46,721 nucleotides of DNA from an uncultured Clostridia bacterium (GCA_944380415.1 CALWHN010000004.1:1-46721), one strand, 5' to 3'; counted from the first letter of the stretch, positions 1 through 8,519 are shown. Program-made: numbers and translations. The notes: generated by a model not told the origin, from the sequence alone.

Positions 1-30
1 AATACTTACACAATAAAACAATATTGTCTT

Positions 31-261
31 TCATCTTTTCATCCTTTCATAAATAGCATTTAAGACATCTTCCATTTGGTCAAGTCGAGATAAAATTTCA
101 TCTTCTTTCATCTCTTTAAAGGCAACTTGTTTTAAACACGCGTTTAAAAACTCGTTAATTGACCCGTATTGGCTGTTTTGGTAAATCTCTTGTAATTTAT
201 CAACCAAACGCTTTTCTCGCAATCTAAGCATATTTTGGCACTTAATTTTGCTATCTCTCAT
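31..261 (-). CDS. Small ribbon-helix-helix-like DNA-binding protein
   Basis: A 76-residue protein with a strong ribosome binding site (AGGAGGAACT just before ATG). Residues about 11-50 (MLRLREKRLVDKLQEI, then SINEFLNACLKQ) fit a short strand followed by two helices, as in CopG/Arc or MobC-like ribbon-helix-helix proteins. The C-terminal half is charged and probably helical (EDEILSRLDQMEDVLNAI). The gene points away from the repeat arrays at 332-1140, which lie directly upstream of its start. It may therefore bind the palindromic repeats as an autorepressor, a partition protein or a relaxosome accessory factor. The fold is inferred from pattern only. Confidence 0.55.
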   Translation of the reverse strand: MRDSKIKCQNMLRLREKRLVDKLQEIYQNSQYGSINEFLNACLKQVAFKEMKEDEILSRLDQMEDVLNAIYERMKR

Positions 262-331
262 AGTTCCTCCTTTTGTTTAATTTAATTTATTTAAAGTTCT
301 AAGTTTAATTTTACATTTCACACCTCCTTTT

Positions 332-521
332 AAAATGATTTTACTATTGTCGCTGGTTCACCATTTGAACCTGCGGGAAAAGTTTTTTTAGTTTTCAAAT
401 ACATTTTAACAAAGCCGCATGTTCACCATTTGAACACACGGAAAAAGTTTTTTGACTTTCTCAAAATAATTTTAGCAGTGTCGCTTGACCACCATTTGGT
501 CAAGCGGGAAAATTTGTTTAA
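332..521. repeat. Three tandem ~65-bp repeats with covarying hairpins
   Basis: Three units at about 332-390, 396-455 and 463-521 share a block like AAAATNATTTTA, then a hairpin with invariant loop CCATT (loops at 361, 426 and 492), then GGGAAAAGTTTTTT-like sequence. The stem arms differ but stay complementary: GGTTCA/TGAACC, TGTTCA/TGAACA and CGCTTGACCA/TGGTCAAGCG. The loop spacing is 65 and 66 bp. The pattern resembles binding sites in an origin, a centromere-like partition site or an oriT. No protein-coding reading of this stretch is convincing. Confidence 0.85.
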
Positions 522-548
522 GAAAAAACACCATTGCAATTTGCAAAG

Positions 549-1140
549 ATGTTTACTCTCTATATTATTAACTACATGCTTTTTTAAATCGTTAACCCTT
601 TTGGGGTTATTTTCTCAAAAAAAGTTTATAATTTTTTACCCCCCTCATATATATAACCAACAAAAATGGCTAATCGTTAAGGTGTTTTAAATAAATTTTA
701 TTAAAATTCTTCAAAATATTTTTTACCCCTCTATATTATTAACTACAACTTTTCCTAAATCGTGGGGTCTTTTTAGGCAATTTTCTATCAAAAAGTTTAA
801 AAAATTTTTATCCCTCCATATTATTAACTACATATTCTTCAAAAATTATTGTGGCTTTTAGTCGTTTTTCATAAAAAATCCTTAAAAATTTTTTACCCCC
901 CTATTATATATAAGGACATATTTTCTCAATTTGTCAGGTATAAATTGACAATTTTTAAAAAATTTCTTTTAAAAACTTTTTATATCCCTCTCACTTATAT
1001 ACAAATCGTAAGGCACTTTTGTGCCAAAAAGTCCCTAAAATAAAGAGTTTCAGCCTTGTCCAAAAAAAATAAATTTTTATACCCCCTCCATTATATATAA
1101 GGACATGTTTTTAAAAAATATCGTGGGTTTCTGCTATTTT
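549..1140. repeat. Degenerate ~85-bp tandem repeat array, seven units
   Basis: Seven units carry a core like TTTTTACCCCCTC followed by ATATTATTAACTACA or ATTATATATAAGGACA. Cores begin near 555, 638, 725, 810, 895, 984 and 1081, a spacing of 83-97 bp. A second block, ATCGT often followed by G-rich sequence, lies about 33-39 bp after most cores (588, 673, 759, 848 as ATTGT, 1120; at 1005 in the sixth unit). Between the blocks the sequence varies. Several units contain a short private inverted repeat, for example GGCAC-TTTT-GTGCC near 1010-1025 and TAACCC/GGGGTTA near 592-608. Open frames of 60-90 codons crossing the array show no ribosome site or protein-like composition. Confidence 0.75.
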
Positions 1141-1236
1141 TACTAAAAATTATTGAAAATTCTTTTGACACACTATATCATTACTAAAGCTTTTCATATA
1201 AATTTTATTTTTAATCACAACTTGCAATCTATTTTA

Positions 1237-1268
1237 TGATATAATGTATTTATAATTTATAGGAGATT
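1237..1268 (+). promoter_or_regulatory. Extended -10 promoter and RBS of the HEPN-like gene
   Basis: TGATATAAT at 1237-1245 is a full extended -10 box. AGGAG at 1261-1265 lies seven bases before the ATG at 1272. A convincing -35 box is not seen; TTGCAA at 1222 is too close. Confidence 0.6.
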
Positions 1269-1271
1269 AAA

Positions 1272-1856
1272 ATGACTAAATATACTAAAGAAATGTTTAT
1301 TTCAAATAAATTGGATAAGTTTATACCAAACGAATGGGATATTGTTGCACCTTCTGTTATTTTTAAAGACGAATATAAAAATGATGAAGCAGAAAAAGAA
1401 GTTATATTAGGTTATGCAAATGCTTTAAACTGTATAGCAAATTCATTATTAAAACAAAATCATTCTCCTGCAGTAGTTATGACTCTTCGCACTAATTCAT
1501 TAACAATTCCTTTTATATTCCTTGCAAGGCATACAGTAGAACTTAGTTTGAAATATATTTGTGAATTATTAAATATTGAATACAAACCTAAACATAGTTT
1601 AATTACATTATGGAATGATATTATTATAAAATTCAATAAATACAATCATAAAAAAGATGACAGTTTAGAAGATATAAAAACTTTCATTTATGCTTTAGAA
1701 GAACTTGATTGCGATGGTTCTCATTCAAGATATTCAAAAGATAATAGTGGTAAATTATATAATAATAAACCTAAATTTATAAATGTTAGAAATATAAACT
1801 ATTTCATTCAAAACTTATTCATAAAACTAGTTGATTCAATTAAAATAGCAAATTAA
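1272..1856 (+). CDS. HEPN-like hypothetical protein beside an R-M block
   Basis: A 194-residue soluble protein that I cannot assign to a named family. The middle (FLARHTVELSLKYICELL, then KHSLITLWND) and the later DGSHSRYSKDNSGKL resemble helical HEPN-type proteins common in defence islands, in which an RH..ELSLK helix is followed by an H-L-W segment and an S..RY..D motif. The canonical R-x4-6-H RNase motif is not clearly present, so RNase activity should not be assumed. It has its own promoter and ribosome site and converges on the restriction-modification genes, sharing a terminator with them. The codons are strongly AT-biased like the rest of the element. Confidence 0.6.
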   Translation: MTKYTKEMFISNKLDKFIPNEWDIVAPSVIFKDEYKNDEAEKEVILGYANALNCIANSLLKQNHSPAVVMTLRTNSLTIPFIFLARHTVELSLKYICELLNIEYKPKHSLITLWNDIIIKFNKYNHKKDDSLEDIKTFIYALEELDCDGSHSRYSKDNSGKLYNNKPKFINVRNINYFIQNLFIKLVDSIKIAN

Positions 1857-1885
1857 AAAAGGCTCTAGAATATAAGAGCCTTTTT
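1855..1885. terminator. Bidirectional terminator
   Basis: GGCTC (1861-1865) pairs with GAGCC (1876-1880), flanked by an A run on the left and a T run on the right. It can therefore end transcription of both the HEPN-like gene and the convergent methylase gene. Confidence 0.85.
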
Positions 1886-1894
1886 ATTATATTT

Positions 1895-4438
1895 TTAAGG
1901 ATTTCTTCTATTTGCTAAAAATGACAACAATCTTTTAGCACTTTGTAACATTTCATCCGCATTTTCTTTAAATAAGTAATTTGCCCATATTTTATCAACT
2001 GTACGTATAATTGGATTCTTCAGTTCTACAAAACTTAAATTAGTTTTTTCCTGTTTAAGCAAATGAATAATATTATCAGGAACATTATCTAATTTTGGTA
2101 TAAATGTATTAAGAACATCTTCTTTCTCCATTTTTCGAGTACCTTCCTGATCTTTTGATGATACTTCGCAAATTAATTGATAAAAAATAGTGCTAATCCA
2201 TGTTGATAATAATAACGATATGTCTTTTGAATATGTTTCACAAACTATGAAGTTTGTCGACACACAAACCTCTTCTTCAGATAAATATACTCGACCTTCT
2301 TTTCGTAAATTTCTAGGAATTAACACTGAATTTGTAGAAAAAGTTTGACCGCTTTCTCTTTGCAAAATATTTTTTAATTGTTCAGCTGTTTTAGTAATTC
2401 TGTGTTGTCTTCCTTCTCTTGGAGTCAATTGTAAATAAGATGATATAACATCATCAACTAAATCCTGAGAATTTAAAGAAATATCTAAAAACTTTGAATC
2501 ACCACCATTAATACAAAAACTATCTAGTTTGGCATTTCTCATTCCCGGTTTCAATTTAAGCATATTTTTGTATTGATTATAAAGTTCTTCTCTAGAATCA
2601 ATAAAAATTAAATCACTGCCACCATTATTTGCCGCAACCCCTCTTTGAATATTAAAATTATATGTCGAAAGAGAAGTAAACAAAGGGGAATTTGCAAAAT
2701 TATTCTTTACAAAATTTATTCCCTCAATCATTTCACTATTTAAAAAGCGCCAGCCAGAAGCTGAATTAGAAAGTAATTCTTCTTTTGATATTGTTCGTGC
2801 TATAATTCCTGGCATTATACTTGTAAAATTCATCGGAATATCATTTTTTATTACTTGTGAAAATTTATGTATATCAATATCTACAATTTTATCATAAGAT
2901 GATATAACCTGTATTTCATTAGCTGGTCTCATTGCTTTCCCAATCATTACAAAAGTGTCTTTTGTAACACCATCAAAAATCTCATCACCTGGATAGGTGA
3001 ATATAGTATGCAACCCTAAATTATTTACTATCAACGACCTAATCGCTTGTGCCTCTTGACCTCTTGCCATCAGATGTGTTTTCGGGAATACGCATGCAAT
3101 AATTGTTCCTGGTTGAACTAAATTTGTAATTAATTCTAGAAAAACCCCTTCTAATGGCATTTGTCCTATATTAGATTTATAATTATTATTTGTTATTTCT
3201 TTCAGTTTTCGATATAATACATCTTTTCTTTGTATGCAGTTTATACCAGCCACAAATGGTGGATTCATTACAACAACTTTGACTTTTTTAAAGAAATCAA
3301 AATCCAATTCAGAAACATTTTTATTAAAAATTATGGGTGAATTCTTTTTATTTATCTGTTGTGCAAAATTCAACCCTAGTCTTAACGATAATAACTCTAA
3401 TAGTTTAGAGTTTAAATCATTTACTAATATTTGATTAGGAGCCAAATTATACATTTCAATAGCAGAAGTTATTAAGTTGCCACTACCTGCAGCGGGATCA
3501 CATATATATTCATCAGTACTTAGGTCGCCACAAAGATTCTTAGACAAAAGTGATACAAATCTAGCTAATTCCAAATCGGTCGGAACTTCTCCATCATGTT
3601 CGTGGCCCATAGATACTATTTGATGCAATAAGCCAGCAATAACATCACCTGATACATTTTGATATCCAAATTCAAATAAATTTGATAATAAATCGTTGTC
3701 AACATTTGTTGGATTTTCATAAGTGGATTCAGAAAAAGAAAAAATATCTTTAAAATTAATCCTAGAAGCCTCTTCACATATTTTCGCCACATTGTTTCTA
3801 AAAACTCTTATATCTGGAAGTTCATTTCTATTGATAAATGTAAAAGCTCCACGAATGTACTCATATAAAAGTACTGCTAAATGACTTTTCCATTTCTTAT
3901 TATTCCCTAATATCTGCTCCATATGTCGAGCAAACTCATCTAAAGTTATTAAATAGTTGTAACTATTTTTAAAAAAATCCTGAATTTTTTCTTTAAAGTA
4001 ATTTGTAAGTTTTTCTAGAAAAACATTTTTATCATCTTGAAAAAAATTACCAATAATCGCCAAACCAGGAGATAATATCTGTTGAAAAACGCGAGGTCTT
4101 AAATTATCATATCTAAAACTAAATGCTCTTTCGAGGTTTGTCAATATATAAAAAGGTTGTTCATTTTGTGAAGCATTCATTTGAACATAAGACATAGCTT
4201 GAAATTGATATCTAGCACTATGTACATCTGAAGGGGTTCTTTTAACTTCAATGACACAAAAATACTTGCCAGTTGAAATGTTTTGAATAACAAAATCCAT
4301 TTCTAAAGAACCAGTATGCTGGTGGTGAATAACCCTATATTCTTGTTCCTTATGCAATAAAATTAAAGCCTGATTTAATGCTTTCTCACAAATTGGATGG
4401 TAAACATTTACCTCTGAATCTGAATATGAAATCCACAT
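1895..4438 (-). CDS. Nuclease-N6-adenine methylase fusion (type IIG-like R-M enzyme)
   Basis: An 847-residue protein. The N-terminus carries a PD-(D/E)XK-type pattern (D48, then E64-V-K66 in CVIEVKR), suggesting a restriction nuclease domain. A helical linker follows, then an N6_Mtase (HsdM-like) domain with SAM-binding motif DPAAGSG at 314-320 and catalytic NPPF at 392-395. The last 300-400 residues would hold target recognition. This layout fits type IIG or type I-related single-chain restriction-modification enzymes. It is the last gene of a minus-strand block behind two methylases, with a 9-bp gap to the C5 methylase. It is the only nuclease candidate in the block, so it is probably the restriction enzyme. 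Substrate and cut site are unknown. Confidence 0.8.
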   Translation of the reverse strand: MWISYSDSEVNVYHPICEKALNQALILLHKEQEYRVIHHQHTGSLEMDFVIQNISTGKYFCVIEVKRTPSDVHSARYQFQAMSYVQMNASQNEQPFYILTNLERAFSFRYDNLRPRVFQQILSPGLAIIGNFFQDDKNVFLEKLTNYFKEKIQDFFKNSYNYLITLDEFARHMEQILGNNKKWKSHLAVLLYEYIRGAFTFINRNELPDIRVFRNNVAKICEEASRINFKDIFSFSESTYENPTNVDNDLLSNLFEFGYQNVSGDVIAGLLHQIVSMGHEHDGEVPTDLELARFVSLLSKNLCGDLSTDEYICDPAAGSGNLITSAIEMYNLAPNQILVNDLNSKLLELLSLRLGLNFAQQINKKNSPIIFNKNVSELDFDFFKKVKVVVMNPPFVAGINCIQRKDVLYRKLKEITNNNYKSNIGQMPLEGVFLELITNLVQPGTIIACVFPKTHLMARGQEAQAIRSLIVNNLGLHTIFTYPGDEIFDGVTKDTFVMIGKAMRPANEIQVISSYDKIVDIDIHKFSQVIKNDIPMNFTSIMPGIIARTISKEELLSNSASGWRFLNSEMIEGINFVKNNFANSPLFTSLSTYNFNIQRGVAANNGGSDLIFIDSREELYNQYKNMLKLKPGMRNAKLDSFCINGGDSKFLDISLNSQDLVDDVISSYLQLTPREGRQHRITKTAEQLKNILQRESGQTFSTNSVLIPRNLRKEGRVYLSEEEVCVSTNFIVCETYSKDISLLLSTWISTIFYQLICEVSSKDQEGTRKMEKEDVLNTFIPKLDNVPDNIIHLLKQEKTNLSFVELKNPIIRTVDKIWANYLFKENADEMLQSAKRLLSFLANRRNP

Positions 4439-4447
4439 ATATTCCTC

Positions 4448-5539
4448 CTATAAATACTTTTTCAATTCCTTTGCGATAATTTGCGCTAATAATGGGGGAA
4501 CTGCGTTACCAACAATAAGATGTTTTCCTTGTTTGCTTGTAGACCTTAAAATATAGTTATCAGGGAAAGATTGTAATCTCAAAGCCTCTCTAACTGTGAT
4601 TAATCTATTTTGCTTATAATGTATGTTGCAACCAACATTTGGTCTATTAAAATATGTGTTAATAGTATAAGCTGGTAAATCAGCTCTCATTCTTCCATAG
4701 CAAGTTGTATGTCCACCTTTTTCTTGTAATCGCTGAATTCTTTTTGAATTAACGTCTTTAGGTATATCCATGTAATTACCACCAGGTTTAACATGTTTAA
4801 TAATAAAATCATCTAATTTACTAGTCGTTGGAATGATGTGGTCAGTAACAGAACCTTTACTATTTTTTCTCATACTAACTTGATAATCATTTTGTGGTTG
4901 GCATTCATATCTTATACATGAATTTTCTATCGTGGTTGGTATAGGTAGGTCACTTAACGCTTCTTCAACGCTAATATACTTAGGATATTTAATTCCGTCC
5001 TCACAATGTGTTTGTTCTGGAAAAACAAAATCAAAATTCGAATCTTTTAACCCAACTATAATAACTCTTCTCCTTTTTTGGGGAACTCCATAATCTGCAG
5101 CATTTAACACTTTTTGACAAATTTTATATCCTATTTCTTTAAATGCCAATTTTAAATTTTCCAATATACTTTCTTTGTTCTTATTTTTAGCAGATAACAA
5201 ACCTGTAACATTTTCAAAAACAAATGCCTTTGGATTGATTTTTTTTATAATCTCAATATATTTCCAAACTAATTGTCCTCGAGAATCCTCTGTATTTCTT
5301 TTTCCAGCCAAGGAAAATGATTGACATGGTGGTCCACCTATAACTACATCGGCCTTAGGAATTTCATCAATATTAATATCATTAATGTCTTTACAGATAA
5401 TATGATTCCCAAGATTTAACCTATATGTTTCTACTGCATTAGGATCATTATCTATTGCCCAAATAATTTTATATCCGGCAGTTAAGAAACCCAAATCCAA
5501 TCCTCCTCCACCAGAGAATAGACTAACAACTTTTATCAT
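4448..5539 (-). CDS. DNA (cytosine-5) methyltransferase
   Basis: A complete 363-residue C5 methylase. Motif I is FSGGGGLDLGF, the catalytic loop is GGPPCQSF with Cys72, ENV lies at 109-111, the QKRRRVIIVG motif VIII is present, and motifs IX and X (REALRLQSFPDNY, IVGNAVPPLL) close the protein. It transfers a methyl group from SAM to cytosine in a specific DNA site. Its start overlaps the stop of the upstream methylase by four bases, so the two are probably translationally coupled. The partner restriction enzyme is presumably the fusion protein downstream. Confidence 0.95.
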   Translation of the reverse strand: MIKVVSLFSGGGGLDLGFLTAGYKIIWAIDNDPNAVETYRLNLGNHIICKDINDINIDEIPKADVVIGGPPCQSFSLAGKRNTEDSRGQLVWKYIEIIKKINPKAFVFENVTGLLSAKNKNKESILENLKLAFKEIGYKICQKVLNAADYGVPQKRRRVIIVGLKDSNFDFVFPEQTHCEDGIKYPKYISVEEALSDLPIPTTIENSCIRYECQPQNDYQVSMRKNSKGSVTDHIIPTTSKLDDFIIKHVKPGGNYMDIPKDVNSKRIQRLQEKGGHTTCYGRMRADLPAYTINTYFNRPNVGCNIHYKQNRLITVREALRLQSFPDNYILRSTSKQGKHLIVGNAVPPLLAQIIAKELKKYL

Positions 5540-6966
5540 ATTTTCTCCTCTAATCTATATTTTTTTATTGAAAAATACCCCTCGCATATAGTAGTTGAAC
5601 TTACATTTGTATATTTTGAAATAATATCTGTTATTTCATAAATAATATCTTCATTATTTGTTTTTATTAAAGATTTTGCCAATTCTTCTAATTTTTTCAT
5701 ATCCGAATTCGATTCTATCATAGGAAAAGTTAAATTTTTAATATCATAACTCTGTATTTTTAATAAACCATTACCATATTTTTTCCCAACACATTCAAGT
5801 TGATAATATGTGTAGTAATTATTGAGTAGTGCAAATAAGATATATTTATTTATTTTTGGTGTTATCACATAAAAATTATCTCGAATTACCATACTTGATT
5901 CATTTAGTATAAATTTGATGTCATTACGTATAAAGTAACTGAAAACAATCCCATCGTATTTTGTTGGTTTTATAAAAAACCATTTCTTATCATTAGATAT
6001 TATTTTATCAAATAAAGTCTTTGGTTTTTGCATGGAAATAATTTTATTTTCATAAGCATTAATATATTTTTTTGTTTCTAGATCAAATTCTTGAAGTTCA
6101 AATAAGTAATCATATTTCGAGTCTTTTATACTATAACCTTTTATTTGTTTTGGTGAACTAACAATAGGTACTAAGTTTGCTTTATTTTTAATTGGAGGGT
6201 TAATAAACATTTCATTATATCCCGTTGTTAAACCTCTTTTTATTGAAGCAATTTCAGTAAAATTTTTATTGAACTGTATGATTATTTTAGGTGGTTGGTT
6301 TCTATAATAAATTTCTTTTCCATCAAAATTAAAATTCTTAAAAAGTGTAGGCTTTTTATTTTTTGATTTTTTAATTTTTAGAATTATTACATCAACTAAT
6401 GCCTTCTGATTGAAAACATTACCTGAAATATTAATATGTTCCTCAATAAAACAATTTTTTGTAATTATCCTTTTAAAACAATCTCCGTTTTTCGCATTTA
6501 GCCAACTACTAGGGAATATAACTACTAACTCTCCATTTATTTTAAGTAATGAAATAGCTTTAATTATGAAATACATGTACAAATTGGATTTTGGAGTCAA
6601 ATCTTTAAATAGTTTATTGTTTAATAATTTTTCTTTGGTTATACCATATGTTTTTAATTCATTAATTTCTTCATGTCTAATATATGGTGGATTCATAATT
6701 ATACCATCATATTTGGACTTACAAGGCGACATTAAAAAATCCCTATTTAATAAAATTAAGTTTTTAAAATTTTTATTTGCACATTGAAAAAGATTATAAT
6801 CAATTTCGATACCAGTTATATTAGAAAACCCATTATCAATCAAAGATTTAATGAAAACCCCTTCACCAAAACATGGATCTAAAATAGGAGACTTTTTTGG
6901 AATAGAGAACAATGATGTCATATAGTTAGCAACATATTCATTTGTAAAAACTTGTCCTAAATTCAT
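5536..6966 (-). CDS. TaqI-like N6-adenine DNA methyltransferase
   Basis: A 476-residue gamma-class type II methylase. It begins with the motif X-like GQVFTNEYVANYM, followed by SAM motif I DPCFGEG (30-36), a GIEID acidic loop, and catalytic NPPY (92-95). The C-terminal half resembles the variable target-recognition region of TaqI/Eco57I-class enzymes. A very strong ribosome site (AAAGGAGGTTAAT) precedes the ATG, marking it as the first gene of the block. Together with the C5 methylase and the nuclease fusion it forms a three-gene system with two chemically different modifications. Confidence 0.88.
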   Translation of the reverse strand: MNLGQVFTNEYVANYMTSLFSIPKKSPILDPCFGEGVFIKSLIDNGFSNITGIEIDYNLFQCANKNFKNLILLNRDFLMSPCKSKYDGIIMNPPYIRHEEINELKTYGITKEKLLNNKLFKDLTPKSNLYMYFIIKAISLLKINGELVVIFPSSWLNAKNGDCFKRIITKNCFIEEHINISGNVFNQKALVDVIILKIKKSKNKKPTLFKNFNFDGKEIYYRNQPPKIIIQFNKNFTEIASIKRGLTTGYNEMFINPPIKNKANLVPIVSSPKQIKGYSIKDSKYDYLFELQEFDLETKKYINAYENKIISMQKPKTLFDKIISNDKKWFFIKPTKYDGIVFSYFIRNDIKFILNESSMVIRDNFYVITPKINKYILFALLNNYYTYYQLECVGKKYGNGLLKIQSYDIKNLTFPMIESNSDMKKLEELAKSLIKTNNEDIIYEITDIISKYTNVSSTTICEGYFSIKKYRLEEKI

Positions 6967-7472
6967 ATTAACCTCCTTTAAATGCTTATAGAAATTATTA
7001 TAACATAAAAAACATCATTAAGCATCGAAATTTGGAGAAATTTTTTAAATAAAATTAGTAAAACTTGCAATAGCGTTTAAATATGTGTTTTTTTGATATA
7101 ATCGGCATTCAATAAACTAGTAAGCATATAAAAAATTAAATATAAAAAACCATCTAAAAAATATCGTTACATGGAAATCAATTGTAACTACATTCTTTAT
7201 TATCTTAAAATTTTCAATGCAAAAGAAAAAATATATCAAAACTAATACCATTAAACTGAAACTTACAAAAGAAAACTTTTCTTTATTATTAATTTCTTTT
7301 GAAAGTATATACCTTACAAAATAAACAATAATATATAAATTATTATATTTAATATATATAAGAACTCGCACAATCCCAAATCTCGTAATTTATAATTATT
7401 TGTTTGTTAAGTAATGGGGTAGTCTTTTTGCAGGTATATCTTTTTCTGTTGTGGCTATATACTTTCATTTTG
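6967..7472. other. AT-rich gap with no supported gene
   Basis: About 500 bp of very AT-rich DNA. It holds a good extended -10 box (TTGATATAAT, about 7092-7101) reading rightward with no gene behind it, and a small inverted repeat GTTACA/TGTAAC near 7165-7190, so a small RNA is possible. An 84-codon GTG-initiated minus-strand frame (7117-7371) with one hydrophobic stretch lacks a ribosome site and is not called. Confidence 0.5.
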
Positions 7473-7937
7473 TTATTGAGCAACATTTATAAAAGTTTTC
7501 TTTTTCCGTTTTGCATATTGCATTGCTTTATATGCACCACTATTTTCAGTGTTATTCACATAGAAAATTATAAAATCACTTTGTTCAATCATTTCTAGGT
7601 TACGAAAATAAATTCTTTGGTAAAAACCAGTGTATTTCATATCAAGATAAATAAATTCTTCATAATCTTCTTTTGTTAACCATTTTGGTCTTTTATGTGG
7701 TCTATCAACAAATTTATAATCTTCACAAACATATATCCTCTTAACAAAAGAATATTTGTTTTTTAATTCCGTGACAACTTCGTGACACAAGTCATCAAAC
7801 TCGCCAAATCCACCAAAAAAGAATATACCAAAATTTTCTTTGGTTATTAAATTTTCTATTATATCTTTTAACTTTCTTTTTAATTCTTCCATTACACTGA
7901 TTTCTCTATGACCGAAAAACGAACAAACTTTATACAT
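7473..7937 (-). CDS. SLOG-superfamily protein (YpsA/DUF1273-like)
   Basis: A 154-residue protein beginning VCSFFGHREI and containing FFFGGFGEFDDLCHEVV, then a late strand FIIFYVNN. This is the layout of the SLOG Rossmann-like fold, with a glycine-rich nucleotide-binding loop after the second strand. Such proteins are thought to bind nucleotides or nucleotide-derived signals and are frequent on mobile elements, but the job of this family is not established. It is divergent from the XRE regulator at 8085, with three copies of one operator between them, so the two are probably co-regulated. Confidence 0.75.
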   Translation of the reverse strand: MYKVCSFFGHREISVMEELKRKLKDIIENLITKENFGIFFFGGFGEFDDLCHEVVTELKNKYSFVKRIYVCEDYKFVDRPHKRPKWLTKEDYEEFIYLDMKYTGFYQRIYFRNLEMIEQSDFIIFYVNNTENSGAYKAMQYAKRKKKTFINVAQ

Positions 7938-7942
7938 ATACC

Positions 7943-8066
7943 GTCCTAATTAGGACAATTATACAATATACATAATGTATAAGCAATCGAATTTGGTTAT
8001 TTGTCCGAATTAGGTCGTAATTTAAAGAAACACCATTGATAAAATAAAAATGTTCTAATTAGGACA
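7943..8066. promoter_or_regulatory. Three palindromic operators between SLOG and XRE genes
   Basis: GTCCTAATTAGGAC at 7943-7956 is a perfect 14-bp palindrome only a few bases upstream of the SLOG start. GTCCGAATTAGGTC at 8003-8016 and GTTCTAATTAGGAC at 8052-8065 are one- or two-base variants. The last lies 20 bp before the XRE start. The three-operator arrangement between divergent genes resembles a phage-type switch bound by the XRE protein. Confidence 0.85.
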
Positions 8067-8084
8067 TATTAAAAGAGGTGTTTT

Positions 8085-8327
8085 ATGACATTAGGCGAAG
8101 CATTTACTATTCGTTTAAACGAATTATTAAAAGAGAGAAATATTTCATTACACAAATTTTTAAAAGAAAGTTGTATTGCTAGGTCAACAATTGTGAATAT
8201 TATGAAAGGCAATACAAAATGTCCTACACTTGCAATTATTTATCAAGTTGCTGACGGTTTTGGTATGACTCCATTAGAATTTTTAGATAATGAAGTTTTT
8301 AAAAGAGATGATTTAGAATATATGTAA
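8085..8327 (+). CDS. XRE (Cro/C1)-family transcriptional regulator
   Basis: An 80-residue protein consisting almost only of a helix-turn-helix domain. RLNELLKERNISLHKFLKES is followed by the recognition-helix region IARSTIVNIMKGN and a TLAIIYQVADGFGMTPLEFL tail, the standard Cro/C1 pattern. AGAGGTG eight bases upstream serves as ribosome site. The gene is divergent from the SLOG gene and very likely binds the GTCCTAATTAGGAC palindromes, controlling both. Confidence 0.9.
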   Translation: MTLGEAFTIRLNELLKERNISLHKFLKESCIARSTIVNIMKGNTKCPTLAIIYQVADGFGMTPLEFLDNEVFKRDDLEYM

Positions 8328-8391
8328 TATTAAAAAGTATTGTATAGTTTTAGGCGGTTTTAAAAAGCCAAATTTTAGTAAAAATATAGGC

Positions 8392-8435
8392 GTAGGTGCA
8401 TGTAGGTGCACATTTTAAAAATTTTTATGCACCTA
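8392..8435. repeat. Possible integrase/excisionase arm-type repeats
   Basis: GTAGGTGCA occurs at 8392-8400 and again at 8402-8410, exactly ten bases apart. The inverted form TGCACCTA follows at 8428-8435 after an AT-rich spacer. The group lies about 100 bp inside the attachment site, where tyrosine recombinases and excisionases usually bind. The role is inferred from position. Confidence 0.5.
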
Positions 8436-8442
8436 TTATAAA

Positions 8443-8475
8443 AAACACTAGCGTTTTTGCTAGTGTTTATAATAG
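8443..8475 (+). terminator. Terminator near the end of the element
   Basis: AAACACTAGC (8443-8452) pairs perfectly with GCTAGTGTTT (8459-8468) around a GTTTTT loop. It is followed by an AT-rich tail and sits downstream of the XRE gene. Confidence 0.7.
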
Positions 8476-8519
8476 TTTTATTAACATAGAGCACAAGTTT
8501 TTATTAAAATATTTTTAAA

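Noticed and set aside
430-1043. Open frames of 64-86 codons across the repeat arrays
   Set aside because: They lack ribosome sites, run through tandem repeats and have a composition expected of AT-rich DNA.
549-1140. CRISPR array
   Set aside because: The shared parts are degenerate and AT-rich, unit length is about 85 bp with no fixed spacer length, and no cas gene is present.
7117-7371. 84-codon minus-strand ORF
   Set aside because: GTG start, no ribosome site, very low-complexity AT-rich composition; only one hydrophobic stretch supports it.
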